64,000 nucleotides of DNA from an uncultured Opitutales bacterium (GTDB lineage: Bacteria; Verrucomicrobiota; Verrucomicrobiia; Opitutales; Intestinicryptomonadaceae): assembly GCA_944390805.1 (NCBI GenBank), contig CALXQW010000019.1, forward strand, positions 1 through 64,000, read 5' to 3'. Below are positions 37,836-46,236 of the stretch, in pieces. Positions within the stretch are counted from its first letter, which is position 1. Every line of letters begins with the position of its first letter. Under the pieces are notes generated by a model. The model made no database searches. It saw nothing but the letters and a program-made list of their open reading frames with translations, and was not told the origin of the DNA. A program made the translations under genes and the position numbers.

Positions 37836-38852
37836 TTAAGAATAATATTTTGCGGCAGCTCGATAAAAAGCGTCTATATTTTCCCACTTGGCGTTTAAGG
37901 GAATGTCGCACCCAGAAGACAAGATAAAATTATCGTTATCAGCAACCCTCTCCAGCAATTCCAACGTATGCGTATAAATCCCATCCTGATCTGCTTCCAC
38001 AAATTGGGAACAAGGGTCCACATTACCCATAACAATAACCTTTCCCGATGCCGCCTTCAACATATCGGCAATATCTATGGCGTTTCCAAAATGATATGCG
38101 GCTGCTCCCATTGAAAATATGGCATCTGCCATATCTACCACAGATGGGCCGCAATTATGATATATGACTGAAAAATCATTTGTCTGAAGCGAGGAAACAA
38201 GCCTCTTCATATACGGAAGAGAAAATTCCATATTCATATCTGAAGATATCAATCCCGCCAATGGCTCTGCAACCATGATGGCATCTGCCCCCTCGTTACG
38301 ATAGGCAAGCATGTACTTCTCTAAAAAGTCCGTAGATTTTTCTAACAGCCGCTTTACTCCATCAGGATCGTCAAAGCATGCCATCATTATTTCGGAAACC
38401 CCCATAAGCCTTCCGGCAAGAGTAAACGGACCTATGCACCCTCCGTACAATGGCTTTGATAGACTTTTTTTTGACAACCTCACTGCATCAAGACAGATTT
38501 TAGTACGTCCTGCTCCCACAGATGGAACTATCAAATCATCTATATCTGCACGAGTCTTAACAAGAGGCTCTTCAACACTTGGAACCTCATCAGCCGACAT
38601 CTTCACCCGCGCGCCGAACGCCTCCGCCTCAACCGACAAATCCATAAATGTTATTGCCGCCGCCGACGGAGTTCTATCTGCCACTCGGCAAATTGCCTCT
38701 GCCTGAAGCTCTGCGCTCTGCAATGCCTTAGATACCTCCAACCCCATAAGAGATAAGGCCGGAAATGTCAGAATAGGCATTGCCCGAACGCAATCTTCAG
38801 AAACCTTAAGCCTTTGTCTTACAATATCTGGAAAGGTACACTTTCTACCCAT
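37836..38852 (-). CDS. MtaA/CmuA-type (uroporphyrinogen decarboxylase fold) methyltransferase
   Basis: 338 residues. Zinc ligands of the MtaA group are all present: His232 and Cys234 (IYHNCG) and Cys315 (LSSGCDIP), nearly the same numbering as methanogen MtaA (His237, Cys239, Cys316). MtaA-type enzymes move a methyl group from a methylated corrinoid protein to a thiol such as coenzyme M; in bacteria the acceptor is often different and unknown here. It follows the corrinoid protein gene by 31 bases, so that protein is the probable partner. Confidence 0.88.
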   Translation of the reverse strand: MGRKCTFPDIVRQRLKVSEDCVRAMPILTFPALSLMGLEVSKALQSAELQAEAICRVADRTPSAAAITFMDLSVEAEAFGARVKMSADEVPSVEEPLVKTRADIDDLIVPSVGAGRTKICLDAVRLSKKSLSKPLYGGCIGPFTLAGRLMGVSEIMMACFDDPDGVKRLLEKSTDFLEKYMLAYRNEGADAIMVAEPLAGLISSDMNMEFSLPYMKRLVSSLQTNDFSVIYHNCGPSVVDMADAIFSMGAAAYHFGNAIDIADMLKAASGKVIVMGNVDPCSQFVEADQDGIYTHTLELLERVADNDNFILSSGCDIPLNAKWENIDAFYRAAAKYYS

Positions 38853-38883
38853 ATTTATAACATATAAGCGTTTTTAAGGTAGG

Positions 38884-39507
38884 TTAAGCAACAAGCCTTT
38901 TACACAAATCAGCAGCGCTTGCGGCATCTTTTGAATATCCGTTTGCGCCTATTTTATCGGCAAAATCCTGCGTAACTGGAGCCCCGCCAACAATAATTTT
39001 TGCCTGTATTCCGCTTTTCTTGAACACGTCAACTATGTTTTTCATAGATGGCATTGTTGTTGTAAGCAGAGCAGACAAAGCAACTATGTCTGCGTTGTGT
39101 TCGCGCGCGGCCGACAAGAACTTGTCGGCACTGACGTTTACTCCAAGATCTACAACCTTGAAGTTTGCTCCCCTGAGCATCATTGCAACAAGATTCTTGC
39201 CTATGTCGTGCAAGTCTCCAAAAACAGTGCCAATCACAACGCAATGTTTCGGTTGTAATCCGGATTTCACCAATACAGGCTCAAGAACCTCAAGGACAGA
39301 ATTCATCGCCCTGGCTGCAACTAAAACCTCGGGAACAAAAACCTCCCCTGCCTTAAACCGCACGCCTATCTGGGCCATGGCAGTCAAAATAGCATTGAGT
39401 ATGTCGGCCGGATTTTCAGACTCCAGCAGCCTCGATGCAATTTCTTTTGCTTTATCCCTCTGTCCTTTCCTTACAGCTTCCGTAAGACTATCAAATTCAT
39501 TCTCCAT
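38884..39507 (-). CDS. Corrinoid (B12)-binding methyl carrier protein
   Basis: 207 residues from ATG 39507. A helical N-terminal cap (1-85, with IGVRFKAGEVFVPEVLVAA) precedes the cobalamin domain with FGDLHDIGKN, whose His100 would ligate cobalt from below, and SALLTTTMPSMK and GGAPVT further on. It resembles MtbC/MtaC-like carriers. The start overlaps the stop of the oxidoreductase gene upstream. It would shuttle a methyl group from an unidentified substrate-specific methyltransferase to the MtaA-like enzyme. Confidence 0.92.
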   Translation of the reverse strand: MENEFDSLTEAVRKGQRDKAKEIASRLLESENPADILNAILTAMAQIGVRFKAGEVFVPEVLVAARAMNSVLEVLEPVLVKSGLQPKHCVVIGTVFGDLHDIGKNLVAMMLRGANFKVVDLGVNVSADKFLSAAREHNADIVALSALLTTTMPSMKNIVDVFKKSGIQAKIIVGGAPVTQDFADKIGANGYSKDAASAADLCKRLVA

Positions 39508-39511
39508 ATTC

Positions 39512-40819
39512 TTATACAAGCTTATAAGTTGAAGGCGATGGTACCGCGTCTATTGCCCTCTTGCCCAACTCAAATTTTCCGCCTGGGAGAAAGTCCTGCT
39601 TAGACTGCTTTATCCAGCCATATTTAAACTTTTTGCCCGCATACGCGCTTTCCCTACCAGCTATGGCTATCCAATTTGAATTTATAAGAGCTTTTGAATT
39701 ATCTAGCCTGTTTCCAGAACGCATGGCCTGATACAACACCTTCTGTTTTGCAATCTGACCAAGAGCATTATTAGACGCCGCTCCAACCCACGGTTTTTCT
39801 CCGGATATTCTTGCGTTGCCTATGAGAGGCATTTCAAACATGCCTTTTGTTCCGTGAATTCTGACGTAATAGGGCATGTTGTAAGAGTTGTTCTCCTGGC
39901 GGCAGAAACTACCAAGATGCAGTCCGTTCCCAAAATCGTAATCAACAGAAAAGTGCGAACATCTATTGCCCTGATATGGCCATGTAAGAGAAACGTCCCT
40001 TCCGGCAAAACCGTTTACTTCAACCGGCTCTATATCGCCAAGCGCCCACATTGCAGCGTCTATGGAATGGATATGCTGCTCTACATATTGGTCTCCAGAT
40101 ATCCATATAAACGCCAGCCAGCGGCGTATCTGATATTCCATGTCTTCCGGATCCATTCTCTTCGGCATTGACCAGCCCTCAAGATAGGAACTGCAATAAT
40201 AGAAAGCCTGTGCACTTACAATGTCGCCTATTTGACCGTCGCGCAATCTGTTTACGCCCTCGACAAATCCTTCAAGATGCCTACCCTGCGTTCCGACAGC
40301 TATGCATAAGCCCTTTTTCTCCGCAAGCGGAACAACTTCGTTTTCTATATATCTTGCGCCAGCGGCATCAACACAAATTGGCTTCTCGGCAAATACGTGC
40401 TTACCGGCGTCCAAAGCTTTTTTCATCTCGTATGGCCTGAATACAGGAGGCGTGCACAACAATATAACATCTATGTCTGTAGCCAATATTTTATCTAGGC
40501 TGTCCACTCCGGTAAAACGACGCTCCTTAGGCACATCAAAACGCTTTTCAAGGCCGTCTTTCAGATATTTTCCCCCCGTAAATTTCTCAACGGCAATATT
40601 CATCTTATCTTCAAAAATATCGGCAAGGGCGGTTATTTTGACATTTTCGTCGGCCATGAGAGCCTCGCGCACGGCGCCTGTTCCGCGCGTGCCCAAACCA
40701 ACTACGCCCACCTTTATTGAGTTATCCGCCGCGCCCGATGCAAGAGAATATTTAGGCATAAGAGACATTGCTCCAACTGCGGCAGCTGCAGTGAGAAATT
40801 CGCGTCTTCCTTTTATCAT
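39512..40819 (-). CDS. Gfo/Idh/MocA-type oxidoreductase with Tat signal
   Basis: 435 residues. The N-terminus GRREFLTAAAAVGAMSL is a twin-arginine signal, so the enzyme should be exported folded with its NAD(P) cofactor. The Rossmann fold follows (VGVVGLGTRGTG at 37-48), with the family EKP motif in HVFAEKPICVD. C-terminal FWY-rich segments (RRWLAFIWISGDQYVEQHIH) are typical of the sugar-acting Verrucomicrobia and Planctomycetes members. A strong AAGGAGG ribosome binding site precedes it. It is the first gene of the corrinoid operon and overlaps the corrinoid protein gene, so it belongs functionally to it. The sugar substrate is unknown. Confidence 0.88.
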   Translation of the reverse strand: MIKGRREFLTAAAAVGAMSLMPKYSLASGAADNSIKVGVVGLGTRGTGAVREALMADENVKITALADIFEDKMNIAVEKFTGGKYLKDGLEKRFDVPKERRFTGVDSLDKILATDIDVILLCTPPVFRPYEMKKALDAGKHVFAEKPICVDAAGARYIENEVVPLAEKKGLCIAVGTQGRHLEGFVEGVNRLRDGQIGDIVSAQAFYYCSSYLEGWSMPKRMDPEDMEYQIRRWLAFIWISGDQYVEQHIHSIDAAMWALGDIEPVEVNGFAGRDVSLTWPYQGNRCSHFSVDYDFGNGLHLGSFCRQENNSYNMPYYVRIHGTKGMFEMPLIGNARISGEKPWVGAASNNALGQIAKQKVLYQAMRSGNRLDNSKALINSNWIAIAGRESAYAGKKFKYGWIKQSKQDFLPGGKFELGKRAIDAVPSPSTYKLV

Positions 40820-41013
40820 ATAATTTTCCTCCTTATTGCGTTTAAAAGTTTTTCGTTTTTCTAAACTTTATAATCTCAAAAATATAAATTTTTAGCAAAC
40901 GAATTTTAGAACATTAAATTAAATGTTTTTAACATTATATTTACGGTTGAAGAAAATACGTAAAACGGGTATGTTACATATAAAAATTCAATTAATAACC
41001 TTTACCTGAAAAG
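40820..41013. promoter_or_regulatory. Divergent control region of the corrinoid system
   Basis: 194 AT-rich bases between the oxidoreductase operon (minus) and the UroD-like/AraC pair (plus). AACATT (40910-40915) and AATGTT (40922-40927) form an inverted repeat, AACATT recurs at 40931-40936, and TTTACG (40940-40945) and CGTAAA (40959-40964) form another. These are candidate sites for the AraC protein at 42434. No cobalamin riboswitch was recognised. Confidence 0.4.
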
Positions 41014-42429
41014 ATGGAAAATTCAAACAGCTACACCGACAGGCTTTCAAGATATCTGACCGCAATGGCTAACCGCCAGCCCGATAGAGTTCCATTCAGA
41101 CCCTTTGCCGCAGAACTTACCGCCACACTCACAGGGAGAACATGCCAGCAGGTTACGCACGACTATCACCAGGCGTTTGAAGCTGTAATAGATACCTGCA
41201 AGATGTTCCAGTTAGATGCAATACCGGCAAGTATGGTCTATGTTTGGACAGGGCTTACGCAGTCTCTCGGGCTAAAATATTACGGTATTCCGGGCATAGA
41301 CGTACCCGCTGAAACCGGGTTCCAATATTTGGAGCCCTCCGAGGACGACGCCTTCATGAAGGCCGATGAATACGACGAACTCATAGACGATCCAACCGCT
41401 TTTCTGTACACAAAATGGCTTCCGCGCGTCAGCGCTAAAATTGGCGGAAAAGACGAGTTCGACCGTACGACGGCGATAGTAAAAGCAACCGCAGACATGT
41501 TTGAATATTTCAATGCGTTTATTCCGCATATAGAAAGAATGAAGACCGAAGTTCAGACTCCTTCGGCCATAGCTGGAATATTCAAGGCTCCTTTCGACAT
41601 TCTAGCCGACAAGATGCGCGGGTATATTGGCCTTACTATGGACATGTTCACCCAGCCGGACAAAGTCCTAAAAGCATGCGAGGCTCTCATGCCGCATCTT
41701 TGCCGAGTTGGGTTGGACTCATCCGACCAAAACGGACTTGCGCCCATGGGCTATTGGATGCACAGGGGCTGCAAACCTTTCGTATCGGAGGGCGTGTTTG
41801 AGTCTCACTATTGGTCAACCGTAAAGCCTATAATAGAAGAATTTGCCAGGGCCGGTAGACAAACTTTATTTTATGCGGAGGGAGACTGGTCTATGCATTT
41901 AAATTCTTTCAGGGAGTTGCCGGATGCGTCTATAATATACCATGTGGATAAGTCGGATATATTTGAGGTTAGCAAGGTTTTATCGGACAAATTCTGTCTA
42001 TCTGGAGGAGTCTCCAACATGGTTTTAGCTTACGGCACAGAGGAAGAAACAAGAAAGATATGCACAGATATACTAAAAACTGTTCCGAAAAACGGAGCGT
42101 ATATAATGGACGCAAGCGCAATAATGCAAAATGAGATTTCTCCGGCCAATTTCAAGGTTATGTATGAGACATGTATGGAGTTAGGCGGATATTCTTCGCA
42201 TTCGGATAGATTAGGACTGGAACGCCCCCTGCCCGACAAGTCTTCATGCGGCGTGGAAACACAGCTCTTGAAAGACTCCAAGAAAGTTTCCGTTACAAAA
42301 TCATGGGAGTGCGAGAAAAAAAGCTCCGGAATAAGCGTCTGCGGAGACGATTCCATCTGCAAAAAGGTATGGGACAAGTCTGAATCTTACGCCCAAACTT
42401 TCATATGGCAGATACTACTATCGTTCTAA
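41014..42429 (+). CDS. Uroporphyrinogen decarboxylase-fold protein without MtaA zinc ligands
   Basis: 471 residues, about 130 longer than the MtaA-like gene on the other strand. The core has NRQPDRVPFRPFAAE, DQNGLAPMGYWM and a C-terminal UroD-like half. Where MtaA has His-x-Cys, this has YAEGDW; where MtaA has the third Cys, this reads MDASAIMQ. So it lacks the zinc site for thiol activation. It may be the substrate-side methyltransferase, or use another metal. It is followed four bases later by an AraC regulator and is divergent from the corrinoid operon, which suggests a joint function. Confidence 0.75.
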   Translation: MENSNSYTDRLSRYLTAMANRQPDRVPFRPFAAELTATLTGRTCQQVTHDYHQAFEAVIDTCKMFQLDAIPASMVYVWTGLTQSLGLKYYGIPGIDVPAETGFQYLEPSEDDAFMKADEYDELIDDPTAFLYTKWLPRVSAKIGGKDEFDRTTAIVKATADMFEYFNAFIPHIERMKTEVQTPSAIAGIFKAPFDILADKMRGYIGLTMDMFTQPDKVLKACEALMPHLCRVGLDSSDQNGLAPMGYWMHRGCKPFVSEGVFESHYWSTVKPIIEEFARAGRQTLFYAEGDWSMHLNSFRELPDASIIYHVDKSDIFEVSKVLSDKFCLSGGVSNMVLAYGTEEETRKICTDILKTVPKNGAYIMDASAIMQNEISPANFKVMYETCMELGGYSSHSDRLGLERPLPDKSSCGVETQLLKDSKKVSVTKSWECEKKSSGISVCGDDSICKKVWDKSESYAQTFIWQILLSF

Positions 42430-42433
42430 GCCC

Positions 42434-43393
42434 ATGCAAAAAGGTGCGAAAAAGAAAAAATACCTCTGGATAAAGCAGCTCGACAAAGAGCTGATGATAA
42501 TGCCGCGAAAATGCGTAGAGCATTTTCTGGTAAATCCAACCATGCCGGAAAGCATGATATCCCGCATGAGAAAACGCGCCAATGTAAGCGCCCCGCAACC
42601 GCTCGACACCGACTTTCTCTTTGCAAACGACATAATCAGCGCAAGCATAAGCAAGCACCGCAAAGGTTTCTATCTTTCGAGAAACAAGCCCGACTACCAC
42701 CTTGTGATATACACGCGCAAAGGACGCTCGCTTTTGCGCATAGGCAAAGAAAAGAAAATCATAAGGCGCGGAGATGTATTCATAGCTCCGGCGGGCTCTG
42801 TGTTTGAATATACCGCTCAAACAGACTGGGACGTATTCTGGTTCCACATATCCGCCCGCAGGTTGTGGAAAGCCTATTCCGGCAAGGCACCCCTTTTGAA
42901 GAAAGCTGAGAGTTTTTCATATCTGGATAAAATAATGGATATATATTTTGAAGAGATATATAAGCCATCTGAGAAACGCTCAGCCCCGCTTCTTAGGGCG
43001 CTTTCGGAGACAATAACAGAATGTCTGCGCAAGGAATTTGTACCTTTTAAGAGTAAGACAACTTTAAATTCGGAGCTTGAAGGACTCGTACTGGAGTATT
43101 CTTCAAACCCGCAAAAGCGCATAAGTATAAAAAAGGCGGCAAAAAAGCTTGGTATATCCGAATCTAAATTCAACAGGCTTTGCGATGATATTTACGGTCA
43201 GCCTTTCGGTTCTATACTCCTGAAAAACAGAATGCTTACCGCAAAGACTCTTCTATTAGATGAAAGCAATCTTACAAATGCGCAAATAGCAGAAAAGCTC
43301 GGCTATTCAGACCAATATTCATTTTCTAAGGCGTACAAGCTCTTCTATGGTCATAGCCCAAAATGCCGCACTCAGACTAAAAAAACAGTGTGA
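42434..43393 (+). CDS. AraC-type transcription regulator
   Basis: 319 residues (a start at 42494 or 42500 is possible). An N-terminal cupin-like sensor (about 55-135, with DVFIAPAGSVFEY) is followed by two helix-turn-helix units: ISIKKAAKKLGISESKFNRL and TNAQIAEKLGYSDQYSFSKAYKLFYGHSP, the AraC signature. It lies 4 bases after the UroD-like gene. It probably controls that gene and the divergent corrinoid operon through repeats in the region between them; this is inference from position. Confidence 0.88.
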   Translation: MQKGAKKKKYLWIKQLDKELMIMPRKCVEHFLVNPTMPESMISRMRKRANVSAPQPLDTDFLFANDIISASISKHRKGFYLSRNKPDYHLVIYTRKGRSLLRIGKEKKIIRRGDVFIAPAGSVFEYTAQTDWDVFWFHISARRLWKAYSGKAPLLKKAESFSYLDKIMDIYFEEIYKPSEKRSAPLLRALSETITECLRKEFVPFKSKTTLNSELEGLVLEYSSNPQKRISIKKAAKKLGISESKFNRLCDDIYGQPFGSILLKNRMLTAKTLLLDESNLTNAQIAEKLGYSDQYSFSKAYKLFYGHSPKCRTQTKKTV

Positions 43394-43426
43394 GCTTAAA
43401 GCATGTCTCAGAATGCAAGAAAGAGT

Positions 43427-44044
43427 CTATTTATTCTTCCACAATTCCAGAAGAGACGAATAAACCTCTTTGGAATTTTCAAAACTGCTTGCATGCAAGT
43501 TCTCAAATACGGGCTTCAGCGCGGATATTATCTCTTCTTTGGAAATTATTCCCGAAAAATTTCCGCAATTTAAAAACATAAGAGCCATAGGCACTGCGGT
43601 GTTGCCTGGAGCCGGAAGAAGGTAGTCCATATCGAGCATATACGCTCCGCAACGCTTGTAGAAATTTACTCTTCTGATTGTGTTTGGATTCTCCGGTTCA
43701 GGTTTTTCAACCTCCAATATAAGCCCCTTTAAATTTGAGTAGTGTTCCCTTATAAATTTTAAGACATTCCCACCTATCCCCTTAGAGTGCATCTTCTTGA
43801 CTACCGCAAAATGGTCTAAAAGGCCTATCTTCATAGATTCTACAATATAGCATGTGTAGTAAGAAAGCATTTCTCCGCAACCGCCGCAAACTACGCCGAA
43901 GTCGTAATTGTCTCCTGAAATCAAAGTTTCAAAGGCTGCCCTGCTTTTTAATTCAGTCGGAGGAAATTGTTCTAGCATGTCGGAGTATGCCGCATCAAAG
44001 TATTTTGAAGCTTCTTTTCCGGTGTATATCTTCATACTTTCCAT
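43427..44044 (-). CDS. GNAT-type acyltransferase-like protein
   Basis: 205 residues. Motif A of the GNAT fold is visible as VKKMHSKGIGGNVLKFI (acetyl-CoA pyrophosphate loop, G-x-G), with NFYKRCGAYML as motif B. Substrate is unknown. It lies 18 bases after the DRE-TIM enzyme gene, at the end of a minus-strand run that starts with the SDR gene near 47.06 kb. The pairing of an aldolase-type enzyme with an N-acyltransferase suggests one small pathway, not identified. Confidence 0.65.
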   Translation of the reverse strand: MESMKIYTGKEASKYFDAAYSDMLEQFPPTELKSRAAFETLISGDNYDFGVVCGGCGEMLSYYTCYIVESMKIGLLDHFAVVKKMHSKGIGGNVLKFIREHYSNLKGLILEVEKPEPENPNTIRRVNFYKRCGAYMLDMDYLLPAPGNTAVPMALMFLNCGNFSGIISKEEIISALKPVFENLHASSFENSKEVYSSLLELWKNK

Positions 44045-44062
44045 ATATCTATACTTATAAGA

Positions 44063-45037
44063 TTAGCGCGCAAAAAGACTGTCGTAAAAATCGGCCGGAC
44101 GCGGAGAACTGCCAACAGAGTTTTCCTTTATAAAAGCGGTTGCGACCTTTGAATTTATATTTTTTAGAGCCGATATTGCATATTCTGGCCTGTATCCCCA
44201 AGAAAATCTCTCCCTGAACGGGTTTAGATAATTCTGTATAAAGACCATTATTGGCCTTATTTTCGCAATAGAAAATTTTGCGCTTAAGATAGCCTCCGTA
44301 CGGCAGTTTCCTGCGCCCTTCCCCATTCCACCAACTGAGGAATCTATAATATCAACACCCGCAATGGCCGCACTTAAAGAATTTGCAAACGCAAGCTGCA
44401 TATTGTCGTGAAAATGAGCTCCGGCAAGCCGACCCGCCGAATGAGCCGCAAAAGAATACCTCTGCGACAATGATAAAACCCTCTGAGGGAGTAGCGCGCC
44501 GAAAGAATCCATAAGATATATAATATCGGCCGAAGAACTGCACAAAGTATCGAGAGCTGCATCTATGTTTGAATCGGGAAGAGTCGATACAGCCATAAGG
44601 CAAGCGGCGGTCTCATAGCCCTTTGACTTTGCCTCAGCCAGCAGATCTACCATCTCTGAAAGATTTTTGTAATATGCGCATACCCTCAATATATCGACAA
44701 CTCCCGCTTCCTTCCTAAAAGGAATCCGACCATACATGTCTGAACTTAGAACATCAATCATTGCCGCAAACTTCAGGTTTCCCTTGAGCTTGGCAAAATG
44801 TTCATACAAATACTCGTCATCGCAAAACCTGAGCGACCCAAACTTTGATTTTGGAAAATTCTTATCCGTACTTTTAAAGCCCAACTCCACTACGTCCACG
44901 CCAGACGCAGATAGAGCGCAAACCAGAGATTCCGGAAACATATCAGGAAACTGGCTGTCGCAACAAAGGGCGCCATCGCGCAGGGTACAGTCTAAAATGT
45001 GCACTCCGCGCAATATGCCTGAGGAATAATCACTCAT
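44063..45037 (-). CDS. DRE-TIM metallolyase (HMG-CoA lyase/4-hydroxy-2-oxovalerate aldolase-like)
   Basis: 324 residues. The N-terminal ILDCTLRDGA carries the Asp-Arg-Glu-type catalytic site, HFHDN gives the metal-binding His pair, and GMGKGAGN is the third signature. The middle segment (GFKSTDKNFPKSKFG, RFCDDEYLYEHF) resembles the aldolase-like proteins found in gut bacteria in cell-surface or nucleotide-sugar loci. It would cleave or form a C-C bond next to a keto acid. It begins 31 bases after gpsA on the same strand. Confidence 0.8.
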   Translation of the reverse strand: MSDYSSGILRGVHILDCTLRDGALCCDSQFPDMFPESLVCALSASGVDVVELGFKSTDKNFPKSKFGSLRFCDDEYLYEHFAKLKGNLKFAAMIDVLSSDMYGRIPFRKEAGVVDILRVCAYYKNLSEMVDLLAEAKSKGYETAACLMAVSTLPDSNIDAALDTLCSSSADIIYLMDSFGALLPQRVLSLSQRYSFAAHSAGRLAGAHFHDNMQLAFANSLSAAIAGVDIIDSSVGGMGKGAGNCRTEAILSAKFSIAKIRPIMVFIQNYLNPFRERFSWGYRPEYAISALKNINSKVATAFIKENSVGSSPRPADFYDSLFAR

Positions 45038-45067
45038 TACCCAAAAAGCTACGCAAAAATGCCCAAA

Positions 45068-46066
45068 CTATGAGCTTTTACGCATATGTTCAAGACATGT
45101 AGCCCTGTCTATCTTACCTTCGGCAAGATCGCAAAGAGCCGTCATAATAGGAAGCTTCAAAGAATAGTCCTTCTCAAACATTCTGCATATTCTTATAGTC
45201 TCTATACCGGCGCAAACTCGACCGTTAAGCATGGCAAGAGCCTCGTTTAGAGGTTTTCCCAAACCGAGCTGCTCACCAGTGCGGCGATTGCGGGAATCGG
45301 GGCTCATGCATGTTGTCAGAACATCTCCCAAAAGGGCCGATTCTTTTATAAAAGAGTCGCTCCAAGCACCGAGAGCCGCAGCAGCCCTATATATCTCCTG
45401 AAATCCCCTTGCCATGACTATGGCTTTTGTATTTGCACCAAGTTTCATGCCATCGCAAAAACCAGCCGCAAGCGCCACTATGTTCTTAAGCGCCCCGCCT
45501 ACTTCTATGCCGACCACATCCGAACTTGAGCGAACCTTGAAAGAGTCTGTTGTAAAAAGTTCCGCAGCCTCTTTTGCGGCTTCGGCATTATCCAGAGCTA
45601 TTACCGCCTCAGCATAGTTTCCAAGAGCCACTTCAAAAGCTATATTTGGCCCCATTATAGAACCGAAAGATCCACCTCTGGGAAGTTCCTCACGCAAAAT
45701 TTGAGACGGTCTTTTCCATGTATTTGTCTCTATGCCCTTTCCAGCATTTAACATTATTGCGCCTTCTTTTATATACTGCGCAAAATTCCTTGCTGTGGAA
45801 GCAAGAAAATGTATTGGAACAACCCACAAGACCAAATCTGCATCTTCAACAGTGGAGCGGGCATCGTGCGAAAACGTCACATTTTGGGGAATTTTTATAT
45901 CTGGAAGAAACATCTCATTTACGCGACGCTTTTCGACCGACTCCACAACTTCGGTCTCGCGCGCCCAGACTCTAACGTCCGTCGATTTCTTTGATAGTAT
46001 GATAGCCAGCGACGTTCCCCACGCTCCGGCTCCAACAACCGCTACTTTTGAAAATTTCTTATTCAT
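45068..46066 (-). CDS. gpsA: Glycerol-3-phosphate dehydrogenase [NAD(P)+]
   Basis: 332 residues. It reduces dihydroxyacetone phosphate to sn-glycerol 3-phosphate for phospholipid synthesis. The Rossmann motif is GAGAWGTSLAIILSKK (12-27); NAGKGIETNTW, MGPNIAFEVALG, and the catalytic Lys region VGGALKNIVALAAGFCDGM follow. Normal length. Its ATG overlaps the end of the 57-residue membrane protein gene by 8 bases. Confidence 0.97.
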   Translation of the reverse strand: MNKKFSKVAVVGAGAWGTSLAIILSKKSTDVRVWARETEVVESVEKRRVNEMFLPDIKIPQNVTFSHDARSTVEDADLVLWVVPIHFLASTARNFAQYIKEGAIMLNAGKGIETNTWKRPSQILREELPRGGSFGSIMGPNIAFEVALGNYAEAVIALDNAEAAKEAAELFTTDSFKVRSSSDVVGIEVGGALKNIVALAAGFCDGMKLGANTKAIVMARGFQEIYRAAAALGAWSDSFIKESALLGDVLTTCMSPDSRNRRTGEQLGLGKPLNEALAMLNGRVCAGIETIRICRMFEKDYSLKLPIMTALCDLAEGKIDRATCLEHMRKSS

Positions 46067-46232
46067 TTGAAATTTGCGATGAATTTACGTTTTTGTATTC
46101 CTCGAATTTTGGTTTTTCCGCAAAGAATCCCCATACGAGCAACCCTGCAATAACAGCCGTATATATTACCGCTATTACGATTCTCGACGGCTTTGCTCCG
46201 TCTTTTATTATTTTTTCACGGAAAAATTGCAT
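46059..46232 (-). CDS. 57-residue membrane protein coupled to gpsA
   Basis: The frame opens with ATG at 46232 (MQFFREKIIKDGAKPSR), has one hydrophobic segment (about 18-37, IVIAVIYTAVIAGLLVWGFF) and a charged end, and stops at 46059. It begins 4 bases after the SDR stop and overlaps the gpsA start by 8 bases. The tight spacing and membrane-segment composition support a real gene. It has no family I recognise. Confidence 0.65.
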   Translation of the reverse strand: MQFFREKIIKDGAKPSRIVIAVIYTAVIAGLLVWGFFAEKPKFEEYKNVNSSQISNE

Positions 46233-46236
46233 TATT

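Noticed and set aside
40820-41013. Cobalamin riboswitch in front of the corrinoid genes
   Set aside because: The gap is short, AT-rich and lacks the conserved B12-box features.
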